Assembly (NCBI RefSeq): GCF_033439725.1
Contig: NW_026944384.1
Span: forward strand, 6,138,001-6,202,000
Length of the DNA: 64,000 bases
Reading direction: 5' to 3'
Source: Neurospora tetraspora
Taxonomy: Eukaryota > Ascomycota > Sordariomycetes > Sordariales > Sordariaceae
Part shown: one piece after another, positions 32,787 to 43,999 of the stretch
Layout of the letters: every line of letters begins with the position of its first letter
Position numbering within the stretch: position 1 is the stretch's first letter
Notes under the pieces: generated by a model
The model's input: only the letters and a program-made list of their open reading frames with translations
The model's database searches: none
Told to the model about the DNA's origin: nothing
Made by a program: the position numbers and the translations under genes

Positions 32787-34636
32787 CTACTTATATACCC
32801 CCGCCTCAAACTTCTCCAAATCATAAAACCTCGGGACAATCGCGTTGCCGTTGAATATGCGACCTTCGAGTGCGTTGACAGCCTGTAATCATCACCCAGT
32901 CAGTTAGCAAAACACATCCTCAACAACAACATCATCATCATCCCCATCCCCAGGAGAAGAAGAAGAAGACTTACCCTGAGCGCCGAAACCCCATCCGTAA
33001 ACCGAATAAACACCCTCCTCCCCTCCCTCTCCACAAACAACCTCATCACCCTTCCATACTTCTCTCCACACTCCGTCCCAATCTCCTCATACAGTTCTCC
33101 CCCCTCAACCTCCTGCCTCAACTCCTCATCACTCATCCCATCAAGCATATGATCCAACACAATCACTTCACTCATCTTCCCAAACCTGCCACCGTCCTTT
33201 TCTTCCTTGGACGAACCACCACCACCACCAGCGGCAGGTTTCCCAGCAATGATCTTCCCCCTCCCACCAGGTTCCGCCCACCCACCCCCTTCAGCATCCG
33301 AACGCTTCTTGCGCTTCTCCACTTGCACGCGCAGCGCGGAGGTGATACCTGATTCTGAAGCTCCCAAACCGGAGCCGGCGGTCCAGCCGTATTTGGACAT
33401 GAGACGGGCGGCGAAACCGGCTTGGCCTGGTAGTTTTGATTTGGGAGCGTCAGAGGAGGCGGATTCAGGTTCTTCTGAGGCGGAGGCGGCGCCGAGGGGG
33501 ACGGGGATGGCGTCGTAGTTGACTTCTTCGTTGTCGGACGAGTCGAGGTCCATTGCGTCGTCGCCGGAGGCTTCGGGGGCGGAGGGGGGTTGTGGTGGAG
33601 CTTCGTAGCGGACTGGGGCGCGGGAGATTGTTGCTGTATCTGGTGCTGAGGGTTCGGCAGGTGGTTGTGGTGGAGGGGGGGAAGGTGATCGTCGTGGTGG
33701 TGCCATGCCTGATAGTGCTAGTCTTCGAGCGTAGGCTTCGTCGGCGGATTCGTCTACTGGTATTGATACCGCTGGCGTTGGTGCTGCTGCCGTTGTTGTA
33801 GCTCGTGGTGGTGACATGGGTGGTGGTGCGAACGAGAAAGAAGCCGGAGGCGCGAACTGGTCTGTTGTATATCATGTCAGCCGTTGTTCTCTCATATGGT
33901 CTTGACCCCAAGCTCTTGAACGTACTATTCGTGACCCTCCTATCCTCTTCCTCCTCTTCATCACTCCTCCTACTATCAAAGCTGTCCCTCCTCTTCCGTC
34001 TATGCGCATACAACACCGCCTTCCAGTCGCGAATCTCCCTGATGCGCTCGTCGCTGCGAAGGTATTCCTCGACATTCGTAGGTCTTGCTGGATCGTAGAG
34101 CTCGTCCCAATTCGTCTCGACTGGTCGGTCATCGTTCTTCTTCTTCTTCTTTCTGCGCCCGCCGCGTTCTCGTCGGTTGTTGGATCCGTTGTAGAGGTAC
34201 TCGTCGTCTTCGGTGGCTACCCAGTCGGCTAGGGTGCTGCGCTGTTGGGGCGCTGCGGCATTCGCTGTTGATGTCGTTGTGGCAGCAGTTGTGCCATTGT
34301 TTTCGGGTTCGGATGTCTTGACGGTTGCCGCGACTGCTGCTATGGATATGGAGGGTGGCGCTTTGGGGAGGGTTGGTTTGGGTTTGTTTGGTTGTTTGAC
34401 TTGTGGTCGGCGGATGGGTTGGAAGGCGAATGCTGTCGGGTCTCTATTAGCGGTTGTGCTTGACGTGAACATCCTGAATGAAGATTCTGACCTGGATTTA
34501 CGGCCTTCTTTGCCGGGGCGTCTTCTTGCTTGTTTGCGACAGCATCGTTCGAGGTAGAGGTCGAATCGCTTGTGCCACTGGGTTCGAGAAGGTTGGCGTA
34601 GAGGGACAGGCCTCCTCGCGCGGGTGGTCCTGACAT
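32787..34636 (-). CDS. SPF45/RBM17-like splicing factor (G-patch plus C-terminal RRM/UHM)
   Basis: Four exons: 34636-34492, 34432-33926, 33861-32975, 32882-32787; introns of 59, 64 and 92 nt. The product is 544 aa. The N-terminal part has LADWVATEDDEYLYNG and NWDELYDPARPTNVEEY, the conserved SPF45 block that precedes the G-patch. The G-patch is GFAARLMSKYGWTAGSGLGA (about residue 380). The C-terminal RRM has SEVIVLDHML, EEIGTECGEKYGRVMRLFVE and RVFIRFTDGVSALRAVNALEGRIFNG, typical of U2AF-homology motifs, ending PRFYDLEKFEAGVYK. SPF45 recognises 3' splice sites during the second step or alternative splicing in the nucleus. Low-complexity Pro/Ala and Gly-rich stretches make it longer than the human protein (401 aa). 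Exon 1 uses the GTCAGA donor at 34491; a GTAAAT donor at 34501 is out of phase with the only workable acceptors. Confidence 0.88.
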
Positions 34637-35074
34637 GTCGTGTGATGGATAACTTTGTTTATGAAGATCAATTGGAAAACGGAGTGACGATGACTTCAGC
34701 CTTGTTGAACGAGAGACCGAGGCGCGATCTGGGGACCGTTGCCGCGCCTGGACGGGAACTGATAAGGAAAGTTGGGCCCCACTTTTGCGCCTATCACTCA
34801 GCGGTCCCCAGTCCACTGTAACTCGGTTGCTATCCGCCAACTGCTTGAGCCTTGACCCCTGAGGAAAACAAACAAACTCCCCTTTTCATCTTCCTCCATC
34901 TTCACGAATTCACGACCATGGGCAACAGGACTCTGAGACCGGAATCTAAACACCACGTCAAGAAATGTCTCGGATTACCGAATTCATGAATACTGGACGC
35001 TTATGTCAAGTCTATGAAATGTCAAGGTCCTGGACAACAGCCATGGACGGCTTCCTTCCGCCTTCATAAACCCT
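34637..35074. other. Intergenic, upstream of the SPF45-like gene
   Basis: It contains the SPF45 promoter and the 3' flank of the SDR gene. Nothing else is recognised. Confidence 0.5.
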
Positions 35075-35974
35075 TCAATGCAACATCAACATCCCCCCAT
35101 TAGCACAAACAACCTGTCCCGTACACCACCCCGCCTCCTCACCACACAACATGCCCACCACACCCGCAATCTCCCCCGTCTTCGCCAGCCTGCCATGCCA
35201 CTGCTTCGCCTCCTCGACAGCCTCCTTGCCATGCAGATCCTCCCGCGCCTTCATCAGCGGCGTGTGCTTGATCCACCCCTCGATGCCCTCCAGGAACTCC
35301 TCCGAGTTGGACGCGTACATCGGTCCCTCCACGGGGCCCGGGTTGACAGCGTTGACTGTGCAGTTCTCAGCTAGCTCACGACTCCAGGTGCGGGTCATGG
35401 CCTCGATGGCGGCCTTGGAGCCGCCGTAGACGGACTGGCCTACGAAGCCTGTGGACGAGGAGACGGAGGAGATATTGACGATGCGACCGGAGCGGTCTTT
35501 GGGGAGGTAAGGCTGGGCTGCTTGGACTAGAAGCAAGGGGCCGAGAACGTTGACGCGGTAGGTTTCTGTGAAATCATCAACCTTGACGTTGGGGATCATG
35601 TCGTTGCGGGCGATGCCGGCGTTGTTGATGATGATGTCGATCTGGAGGGAGCCATCGAACTTGGAGAAGGCGGACTTGGCCGCGGCGATGATGGCTTGGG
35701 GGCCTTCGAGGGTGCCGATGTCGGCTTGGACGGGCACGGAGGAGACGGAGTAGGTCTTGTTCAGGCGGTCGGAGAGCTCGGAGGTTAGGGAGGCGGAGGA
35801 GGGGGTGGTGTAGTTGAGGATGAGGTCGCAGCCTTTGGAGGCGAGGTTCTCGGCGATGGCGGCGCCGATGCCTGTTTTTGTTAGTGATTATTCGTGGCTA
35901 TGAGACACGAAGTGTCACTAACCCCTAGAAGAGCCGGAAACAATGGCCAGCTTGCCCTTGAGTGGTTGAGACAT
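35075..35974 (-). CDS. Short-chain dehydrogenase/reductase (SDR)
   Basis: Two exons: 35974-35923 and 35871-35075 with a 51-nt intron (GTTAGT..ACAG). The product is 282 aa, normal for classical SDRs. The cofactor loop SGSSRGIGAAIA (residues about 13-24) is created by the splice. NNAG is at about 110, the catalytic Ser in VNISSVSSSTG at about 165, and the YXXXK pair in VYGGSKAA at about 178. The sequence resembles 3-oxoacyl-ACP/versicolorin-type reductases, with NAD(P)H specificity and substrate unclear. No secondary-metabolite cluster surrounds it: neighbours are splicing and acetyltransferase genes. Confidence 0.9.
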
Positions 35975-36482
35975 TGTGAGTGTTGTTGTCGTTCTGGTCG
36001 GACGCGTATGTGATGGTGGGGTAGCTAGTGGCTGGGTATCAAGAGGGTATTACAATCAAACACACAGAAACTGAAAGGAAGACGAAGGCCACAGTCAATT
36101 AAGTAAAAGGGAACATAAGCTCTCTATATAGATTCCCACTCCGTCACGAGAAGATTCCCAAATTTCCCCATGGTCGGCTATTATCAAGATTCGGAGAAGC
36201 TTTGAGACGAAGCTCCCCCGCATCACACTGCATCACGGCGCGCTTGGCCCGGTGTTGACTGCCCCTAGCTCCCGGGCTGTCGGCCCCGCGATTTGTGCGG
36301 CTATAGCAGCTTTGCCGCCAGGGGTCAGGCAGTCTGGATTTCCACGGGAAGTGCCCCACATTGAGTACGGATTGTGGATCCAGAGCCTCCCACCACCACC
36401 GTACAGTAGTTCAACATTGACAACTGAACCGTGACTGCAACACCGAAGCACCGATTCCCGACGTAGACGACACGCTTCCCTT

Positions 36483-36588
36483 GTAAGTCCGGCCCCCGTT
36501 CAATAAGCCCGCTCTATACTAGCTTGATACTCTCCGTTGCCGGGGATACCTACCCTTCTGTTGACATAGCTGTTACTAACCAATCCAG
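36483..36588 (+). other. Probable 5'-UTR intron of NAA10
   Basis: A GTAAGT donor at 36483 and a perfect TACTAAC branch at 36574-36580 followed by CAATCCAG (ending 36588) define a 106-nt leader intron upstream of the Naa10 start at 36737. The rest of 35975-36736 is the divergent promoter shared with the SDR gene. Confidence 0.65.
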
Positions 36589-36736
36589 CTACTTCCCACA
36601 GAGCCCTTCCCAAGTTGAAGCTATCACCAAGTCCGTCGTCACCTACCCACGACACGACACACCCTCCCACCACTCGAGCACCACTCAGCAAACCACCACC
36701 CAGCCAAACGAACCCCTAGACAACCTAACCGCCACA

Positions 36737-37627
36737 ATGGATATCCGCGTCCTCCGCCCCTCGGACATCCCGCTGATCCAGCACGCCAACATCGAGAACC
36801 TGCCCGAGAACTACTTCCTCAAGTACTACCTGTACCACGCGCTCTCGTGGCCTCAGCTGTCCTACGTGGCCGTCGACGTGAGCCGCCCGGCCAAGAGCGC
36901 CTACGACTACCCCAAGATCGTCGGCTACGTCCTGGCCAAGATGGAGGAGGAGCCGACGGACGGTGTGCAGCACGGACACATTACTAGCTTGAGCGTGATG
37001 CGCACGCATAGGAGACTGGGTATTGCGGAGAAGTTGATGAGGCAGTCTCGTACGTTCCTCTCCATCCCCTTCTCACCCTTCTTTCTTCCTTCTTCTTTTT
37101 TTCTTTTTTTTTTCTTCTTTCCTCGCTTCGCTCGAGGTTTGGGCTTTGGTTGGACGCAATGCTGACATGCTGGGTTGGGGTTGTGAACAGAACAAGCAAT
37201 GGTAGAAACCTTCGGCGCCCACTACGTCTCGCTGCACGTGCGCGTCTCCAACGCCGCCGCCATCCACCTGTACCGCGACACTTTGGGGTTCAAAACCGAA
37301 AAAACGGAAGCCAAGTACTACGCCGACGGCGAGGACGCCTTCTGCATGAAGCTCGACCTGGGACCTATCCGCGAGGCTCTTCAGAACGAGCTTCTGGAGC
37401 AGGACGGCGAGAAGAAGGATAAGGACTCCTCCTCCAAAAAGAAGCAGATTGAAGACGGCGGAAAGGGTGGTGGATCGGAAGGTGTGGATGAGGGTGAGGC
37501 CGTTGGTGATGTTGGTCGTGATCCGGAGGCTGCTGATTCCAAGAAAGAGGATAAGACGGTCAAGGTCAAGGTCGGTAGGGGGTTAGGAGTTGGTGAGTTG
37601 GTGGAGAGGGATGAGAGTAAACACTAG
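36737..37627 (+). CDS. NAA10: N-terminal acetyltransferase NatA catalytic subunit (Naa10/Ard1)
   Basis: Two exons: 36737-37049 and 37191-37627; the 141-nt intron (GTACGT..AACAG) contains a T-rich tract. The product is 249 aa. The GNAT fold is clear: [34 protein letters not shown] at the N-terminus, the acetyl-CoA loop [13 protein letters not shown] (about residues 93-105, Q/RxxGxG/A type) and the block [23 protein letters not shown]. Residues after about 170 are Lys/Glu/Asp-rich and probably disordered, as in Ard1. With Naa15 it acetylates nascent chains on the ribosome after Met removal. The first ATG in the spliced transcript matches the family start. Confidence 0.95.
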
Positions 37628-38324
37628 AATAGACTGTCTGTTGTGACGACGGTCTAGAAAGTGTAAGGGGAGAGAAGATGAGCGTTGAAATTAGACTTGG
37701 CATTACTGCTGGCTGGGGTTGGGAAAAGGAAAGGAAAAAAAGATTCTTTTGCTTTACAGGAGGAGACTGGCGTCTAGACCCTACCTACCCTGTTCGATCA
37801 CTTCGAAAACGGTGGAAAGAATGAATACCCGCTTAGTGGACAATGACGGAAGCATGTGAAGGACATGTTGATGATTGTGAGGCCAGCTGTTTGTTGGTGT
37901 AGTCAATACCCATGCTGCCATGGTATGAATAGTAAGGAATGAAGCTGGCATGCTGGACGAAAAGGGGTAAAGTAAACATTGAACAACAGTAAGATCGCCC
38001 AGAAAAGAGGAGGTAGGCAAGAATATCACGGTATAAAACTATTTCACAACGGAGAACTCCAAATGTCTCAAGAGTACGAGCATTAACGGATAAGAATAGC
38101 TTTTGTCTACTGGTTGGTTACCTATCGCTTTATGACTCCCGTATCACACTTCAAGAAACTCTTATGAACTTGAGAGAAGACAGACTCTATAATGCAAAGC
38201 TTGTCCAACTACTAGTAGCCCAGGAGCCATGGCCGAGTGTTCAAAAGCCAAACACTGCACCCTCTCTTCACCACTGGATACCTATCCAGTCTCCCCAGCC
38301 CATGAGATGAGTGACAAGGCACCT
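37628..38324. other. Intergenic between convergent genes
   Basis: 3'-flanking sequence of NAA10 and the REX3-like gene. No ORF or repeat of note. Confidence 0.5.
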
Positions 38325-40439
38325 CTAAACCTCAACCAACTCGCCCTCCTCCGTCCCATCCCTCGTCTTCCTCACTTCCGTCGCCGTAGCCCCCATTGTC
38401 CCTTCAATCCCCTCCACCGTCAACTTTTTCCCAGCACTCCCAGCTGTCGCCCCCTTCTTCTCCTTAGGCGGCACAAACACCCCCTTCTTCAAAGTCCACC
38501 CCTCCCTCTTCATCCTCGCCCACCTACGCTGAATCTCATATCTCACCAAGTCTCCCGCGGCCCTCGCATCCTCGGCTGAATCGTGCCCCAGTAGCTTTCC
38601 GCCTTGTGCCGTGCCATCGGCGGAATCAGCATCAGGTTCCACCTGGATGGCTTTGTTGAGCTTCCACTCCATCAACATCTTCAATCCGTTCCGGTACGGC
38701 AAAGGTTTCTTGTGTGGGAAAAGGAGAACCGTGTCGATGAGCGTGGGGTGGCAGATGCGCATGGTGTTGAGATCGTTTTCTAGGCCGTGGCCTATCAAGG
38801 GCGTGGTGGGGGATATGAGACTGAATAAGAGGTCGCGGGCGACGGTGAGGGAGGAGACTATTTGCATCTTTTTGCGCTGGCCTGGTTTTGCTGGTGGGTT
38901 GGTTGAGGGTGGGAGTTTGGAGGGGGAGGAATCGGTGTTGGTGACAGGGTCAAGAGGAGCGACGGGCTTCCATGGTTCGGCGTTGATTAGGTCCTCTGGC
39001 CAGACGCCCGAGAAGCGCGAGTTGAGATCGAGGATCTCGCCCATGGGGCGGACGAGGATGTCAAGGAGTTCTTTGCCGTCGGGCCAGTTGACGGCTGTGA
39101 GGCGGATCAGTTCGAGACCGTTGACGGTGTAACACATTTCGCAGTCGAAGCAGACGGCGCGGTCCTTGGGTACGGATGGGTTCTCGGGGGTTTCCATGAA
39201 GGGAACGATGGTCGCTAGACGGGCGGGGGACTTGACGGTGAAGACGTGGGTGCTGCAGCTTGTGCAACCGGTTGAGTCGCCGGCTAGCTGCTTGCAGCAT
39301 CGGTAAGTCCTCTCTTGCTGGACGGTGCTGGTCGGGTCGCGCTCGGGGTAGAGGAGACGGCCCCAGTGGTAGGTGCAGGGGCCGCCGGTGGTGAGAGCGC
39401 CGTCCTCTTCGCGACGGCCGGGGAAGACTTGAAAACGCTTGGTGCAGCGGTCGCACGTCTCCCAGCCCATGGCAGCCTCGACGCCCTCGCGTGCCTTCTT
39501 GATTTCCTCTTCAGATGGCGGCTTGGGGACGTATCCATGCTGGGCGAGTTCGGTGATGGACGTGAGAAGGTGTGGTAGGAAGGCAATCTCCTCTTGCGGC
39601 GTCAGGCCTGTGTTGATCTCCTTGGGAGGACCGAGGAGGGCCTGCTTCTTGGAGCCTGCTTGGGTCGCAGCGGCTTTGCGTTCCTCCTCCTTCTTGATCT
39701 CGGCAAGACGCTCTGCCTTCCATTGTTTGGGCGTCATCTTCTTGTAGCCCATGATGCGGTTCTTGATGACATTGTTGTAGATGGACGGCTTGTCCATCGC
39801 AATCTTCTCCTCCAAGTCCAGAGAAAGCCATATTAGCTCTTGCGGAGTAAGAACCAACTTCTTGCTCTCCGCATCTTTACCAGCCGCCTTTTCCATCTCT
39901 TTGTTCAGTCGGACGAATTGTTCGTGTAGCATGGTCAATGCCTTGAACCGGAACTCGAATGTAGCAGGTGCCACACCCTTGAGCATGCGAGGATTGAGTG
40001 TCTCGACCTTGCGAGGAGCTTGTACCTTCCGAATAGGAACCCTCTTCTCGGCGCTCTTCACGGGTGTTGGATCGGTTTGTGATGGTGTAGTTGCTGGTTT
40101 GGTTGCTGGTGTTGAAGGAGCTGCAGACGGAACTGACTGAACAGACAAAACTGTTGGCTTTCGGCCCAGTGGTGGGGGTGACACGGGTTTCTTGGCCGTG
40201 ACAGGTTCCAGGTTGGGCTTCGAAGGCTCTGCCGTTGTTGATACTGTGCTCTGGGTAGGCTCTGTTGACAGCTTGCGACGCTTTCGCGGATTGTCATCTT
40301 CGTCTAGACCATCGTGTTTGGCCGATGCCGGAGCGGCCGGCTTCTTGTTCCAGCTGTGTTGGAAGAGACAGCCGGACGCAGTGCACCTGTCGCCATGCGG
40401 GCAGGGGATCGACCCCAAGTTCTGTAAAACGGTGTCCAT
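38325..40439 (-). CDS. REX3: RNA exonuclease 3-like 3'-5' exonuclease (DEDDh)
   Basis: An intronless ORF of 704 aa from the first ATG (MDTVLQNLG). The N-terminus has a CCCH-type finger C-X5-C-X4-C-X3-H at residues 13-28. The middle (about 60-330) is Pro/Thr/Lys-rich. A Cys-rich block CDRCTKRFQV...CTYHWGR...YRCCKQ...CTSCSTH (about 325-410) is typical of REXO1/Rex3 proteins. The exonuclease domain has motif I AVCFDCEMCYT (about 430), motif II LIGHGLENDLNTMRI (about 550) and motif III GHDSAEDARAAGDL (about 616), giving the DEDDh residues. Yeast Rex3 trims the 3' ends of U5 snRNA, MRP RNA and other small RNAs. The frame stays open 71 codons upstream of the ATG with a presequence-like composition (see findings). 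Confidence 0.9.
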   Translation of the reverse strand: MDTVLQNLGSIPCPHGDRCTASGCLFQHSWNKKPAAPASAKHDGLDEDDNPRKRRKLSTEPTQSTVSTTAEPSKPNLEPVTAKKPVSPPPLGRKPTVLSVQSVPSAAPSTPATKPATTPSQTDPTPVKSAEKRVPIRKVQAPRKVETLNPRMLKGVAPATFEFRFKALTMLHEQFVRLNKEMEKAAGKDAESKKLVLTPQELIWLSLDLEEKIAMDKPSIYNNVIKNRIMGYKKMTPKQWKAERLAEIKKEEERKAAATQAGSKKQALLGPPKEINTGLTPQEEIAFLPHLLTSITELAQHGYVPKPPSEEEIKKAREGVEAAMGWETCDRCTKRFQVFPGRREEDGALTTGGPCTYHWGRLLYPERDPTSTVQQERTYRCCKQLAGDSTGCTSCSTHVFTVKSPARLATIVPFMETPENPSVPKDRAVCFDCEMCYTVNGLELIRLTAVNWPDGKELLDILVRPMGEILDLNSRFSGVWPEDLINAEPWKPVAPLDPVTNTDSSPSKLPPSTNPPAKPGQRKKMQIVSSLTVARDLLFSLISPTTPLIGHGLENDLNTMRICHPTLIDTVLLFPHKKPLPYRNGLKMLMEWKLNKAIQVEPDADSADGTAQGGKLLGHDSAEDARAAGDLVRYEIQRRWARMKREGWTLKKGVFVPPKEKKGATAGSAGKKLTVEGIEGTMGATATEVRKTRDGTEEGELVEV

Positions 40440-41743
40440 TGTTTGAGCGCGGGTTGGCCAGGGTTCACGGTTTGCCAGTGGGTTTGCTTCCTGCGAGTCG
40501 CCCGAGCGCTGGATAGACGTATTGCTGATGAAGCGAAAATGCGGTCTTGAGGGCAATGGAACAGCAAGATGACGAGTTCTTGAGAGTCTATTAGCGACCT
40601 CGCGCGTGAGTTTTGGAAGGCGTGTTATGATGGGCAACTCTGACGGGAAAAAGGGTCAAAGATGAGGGTCGAAGAAGTGATGTCCACTTGGGAGAAGTTG
40701 ACTCCTATGGGAGACCAGTTGCTCCCCGTGAAGTTCTGATTCGTATAAATATGGTTGATGATATGATATGTTGTTTGCTGGACAAGAAAGGGCGGGAGCT
40801 TCCAGGTCGTGAACCGAATATCTCAAATAGTGAAATCGACTTGGTGACGAATTGGGCAAACAAGGAAGGCTCAATCCGTAGCACCCACTCGCTGCTTCCC
40901 TTTGTGATCCCGACTAGACAGACCGAAAAACTACCTTCTATGACGGTAATACGTAGCGTGGGGTTGATTCCGTCTTGTCTTTCAGGCAACGTTGATGGAA
41001 ACAATTTAGTTTCCTGACAAGGTGTTCTGCAATAGCTGCAGAGCGTCAGCTTGGGACTTTGGCGCAATTACGTAAAGAAGTAGGCAAAGGGTGATGGCAT
41101 ATTCCAGCTCTTCTGGTAACTCAACCTCGAGTGAGACTAACGGCAAAGTATATGACAACATCAACCAAGTCTTCAAAGGTTGGTCTTCAAAGGTTGGTTT
41201 GCAGTTGAGCTGGACTGAGGCAGGGATGAAATGCAAAAGCCAGCAGAGGGCAACACATACGCCAACGGTGAGCACCGTATACTATATCTGACAAGTACAG
41301 GTAAAGCGGAGGTCTAGAGATGCCCAGCTTCTCAAGTCCTCGTCTTTGATGTCTTAGATAGTTTTCAGTGTGTTGTTGAGATGAAGTTGGAGACAAATCG
41401 AGGTTGAGCCAAGAAACGGGAAACATGAGGCGGAAGCTGAGGCCCCTGCATCCGGTCATTGGTCCACCGAAGCGCCGCTTAAGCGTTACGGGATCCATGC
41501 ATCCCTGGCGTTGAGGTCTGGGGTACCTTTTCCACCTTTTATGATATCACGTACAAAGACCAACTCAAGTTCAAGCATGCTCCTATTGTAACAAGTGCCT
41601 AAGCGGAGAAGATACACAATGCTCATATCGTAATAATACAGTTCCATTTTGGTCATTACCTTCCTTTACCCCCGTAGCCTAGGTATCCCGGTCCCCTTTC
41701 TGCAGAACCATCTTCATCCCTTTCTCTTACTGATTCCTCCCAT
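40440..41743. other. Intergenic, upstream of REX3 and downstream of PHB1
   Basis: Contains the REX3 promoter and the PHB1 3' flank. Overlapping short ORFs on both strands at 40656-41498 have no recognisable features. A short direct repeat (cttcaaaggttgg) occurs at about 41171-41196. Confidence 0.5.
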
Positions 41744-42635
41744 TTATGGCCTGCCAACGTTCATCAACAGGTTTGTCCCCTTGTTACCTCCGGGCAGGTA
41801 CGCCACGTTGGGGTTGGAAGCCAACACCTGGGCAATCTCCCTGGACGCCTCAATCTTTCTGATCTGGATCAAACCATCACCAGCCTTGTTGATAGCCTTG
41901 CTGATGGTCTCTGCACTCTCGGCCTCACCCTCGGCGCGGATGACGTTGGCCTGGCGCTCCTGCTCGGCGCGCTCGACAATGAAGCGCGCACGCTCGGCAT
42001 CCTGCTGCGCAATCTGCTTCTGCTCGACGGCCTTGGTGAACTCCTTGCCGAAGGTCATGTGGGTGATGGAAACGTCCTCGAGCGCAATGTTGAACTCGGC
42101 GGCGCGCTTGACGAGGTCGGCGCGGATGCGCTGCGAGACGGCCTCGCGCTGGGTGATGAGCTCGGCGGCGTCGAACTGGGCGACGATGGACTTGAGGACT
42201 TCGTTGCCGATGGAGGGGAGGACACGCTCGTCGTAGTCTTGGCCAAGGTTCTGTGGGACGCGTGGAATGTTAGTAAGCTATCCGTCGTAGTTGTCGGAAC
42301 TGTAAACGCACCTGGTAAATCTTGGGCAGAGCCTGCACCTCAGGACGGTGCAGCACTCTGAGCGTCAAGCTGACCATCTGCAAATCCTTGGAGCCGGTGG
42401 TGGTAGGGATGATGCGAGGCTTGGTGCGAACATCGAAGACAATGGCCTTCTGCAGCCATGGGATCAAAAAGTGTGTGCCCTCGTTGACGACCGTCTCCTT
42501 CACACCGGCAATTCTGTCGAAGATAACCGCCCGCGAACCACCCTTGACGTCGTAGATGGAGTTCTGGAGAAGAGCCACACCAACAGTTGCCGGGATGGCG
42601 AACTTGGTGATCATGTCCAATCCTCTTGCCGCCAT
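41744..42635 (-). CDS. PHB1: Prohibitin-1
   Basis: Two exons: 42635-42312 and 42250-41744; 61-nt intron (GTGCGT..CACAG). The product is 276 aa, the family length. An uncleaved N-terminal membrane anchor (residues about 8-27) is followed by the SPFH domain: YDVKGGSRAVIFDRIAGV, EGTHFLIPW, FDVRTKPR, QMVSLTLRVLHRPE, NLGQDYDERVLPSI and EVLKSIVAQFDA. A coiled coil follows (VEQKQIAQQDAERARFIVE) and the end ASNPNVAYLPGG is diagnostic of Phb1. With Phb2 it forms ring complexes of the mitochondrial inner membrane that chaperone newly made respiratory subunits and regulate the m-AAA protease. Confidence 0.96.
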
Positions 42636-43204
42636 TGTGAATATCTGTTTTGTATAAATCGAACTCGGTCGACGGGAGGTTGATGTGGTGGTGAGGGATC
42701 GAAAGGTCCGGCGGTTATCGTGGATGTCGTTTCCGGGGATACCTGACGCACTAGAACTACGTCGTGGACCGTGGATCGTGGTGGTGGTGGTGCTCCCCCA
42801 GTTGCAGCAGCAAGCAGCAGCAGTCGTTCTGCGATGGATGGAGCTTCTGCAAAAAGTGGGGTGCCATGCCGCCCGGACCAGGCCCAGCTCTCAAGCTCCC
42901 CGCATGTCTTCACAGGCGGGCAGGTCGGAAGGAGGCTGAAAGGATTAAGGTACTTGCACCTTGTACCTTTCTACGCTAAGCCCTTTTGAGCCTCCAGCAC
43001 TCGGGTTTCCGACTGCCAGTGACGGCTCCATGGCACTTGGCAACTGCCAACCACTCACTGTCGACTGATTTCGAACTTCGTCAAACCCGGTCCAACGCCG
43101 CGCGAAGCTCTTCCCGTCCCGAACCTTTACGACGACTGCGTCCTCACCACGACCCAATTGATACCCCTCCCCATAGCGCGTTTCGCGACAACACATATAT
43201 CAAG
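42636..43204. promoter_or_regulatory. Divergent promoter of PHB1 and QCR8
   Basis: About 570 bp between two divergently transcribed mitochondrial genes. It contains a GTGGTGGTGGTG tract at about 42780 and a CAG-rich stretch near 42805-42825. Co-regulation of prohibitin and complex III genes is plausible but not demonstrated. Confidence 0.5.
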
Positions 43205-43999
43205 ATGCGTCCCACTCAGATGATGTCCGGCGGCGGCGGCGGTGCCCCCATCGGCAAGTACAACCAGTCAGTCTTCCTCCCACTTCACAAGCTACCGGCC
43301 ATGCGCCCTTTTCCCTTTGCGCCGCGGCTCCCCCTCCGACCCAGCTTTGGATGTTAGCTAACATGCATGTTTGTATAGCTACCTTGGTGGCTGGGGTAAC
43401 TTTGGTGAGTAGGAACCTTTGCAATTGACGATGCACCGAAACAAAACACACGGCGATTCTTCAACGACGGGAAATACCGGGATGGGGAATATGAGGGAAC
43501 GAGAGATGGCCGAACCAGAGGAGGAAGAACCTTGATGACCGCCCGCCCGCACGCCCGCACGCCCGCCGAACCAACCCTTGACGAACCGATGATACGATCG
43601 AGACAGAACAAGACGATCTAACCCATGTTGTTTCTCTTCCCGACGAATAGGTGGCATGAAGCAGAGGGGCATCATCTCCTACGGTATCAGCCCTAACCGC
43701 CAGAACCCCTTCGCCGGCGCTGCCCACGACGCCGTCTTCAACACTTTCAGACGCTTCAGCTCCCAGTTCCTCTACTGGGCCCCCGCCACTGTTGCCGGCT
43801 ACTACATCATGAACTGGGCTGTCGAGCGGTACGTTGCATCACCACCACCACCCACAGCCCCGAGGGATTTCGATCACGAGGTGGCAAAGGAGGGACCGTC
43901 GTTGTCGTCGTTTTCTAACAGGGGATTCTGCTGGTTAGGAACGAGTACCTCAACTCCAAGGCTGGTCGTGCTGAGTTCGGCGGCCAGGCGGAGGAGTAA
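43205..43999 (+). CDS. QCR8: Cytochrome bc1 complex subunit 8 (QCR8, QP-C)
   Basis: Four exons: 43205-43266, 43379-43404, 43651-43828, 43939-43999; introns 112, 246 and 110 nt, the second exon being only 26 nt. The product is 108 aa. Family text: YLGGWGNFGGMKQRGIISYG, SPNRQNPFAGAAHDAVFNTF, a single TM segment FLYWAPATVAGYYIMNWAVE (about 62-82) and the tail NEYLNSKAGRAEFGG. Qcr8 is an inner-membrane subunit of complex III near the ubiquinone site that assembles with cytochrome b and Qcr7. The micro-exon and all phases are required to keep the family sequence, which supports the model. Confidence 0.95.

Noticed and set aside
34492-34502. GTAAAT at 34501 as the exon-1 donor of the SPF45-like gene
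   Set aside because: It leaves phase 0, and none of the nearby acceptors then restores the family frame; the GTCAGA donor at 34491 with the GACAG acceptor does.
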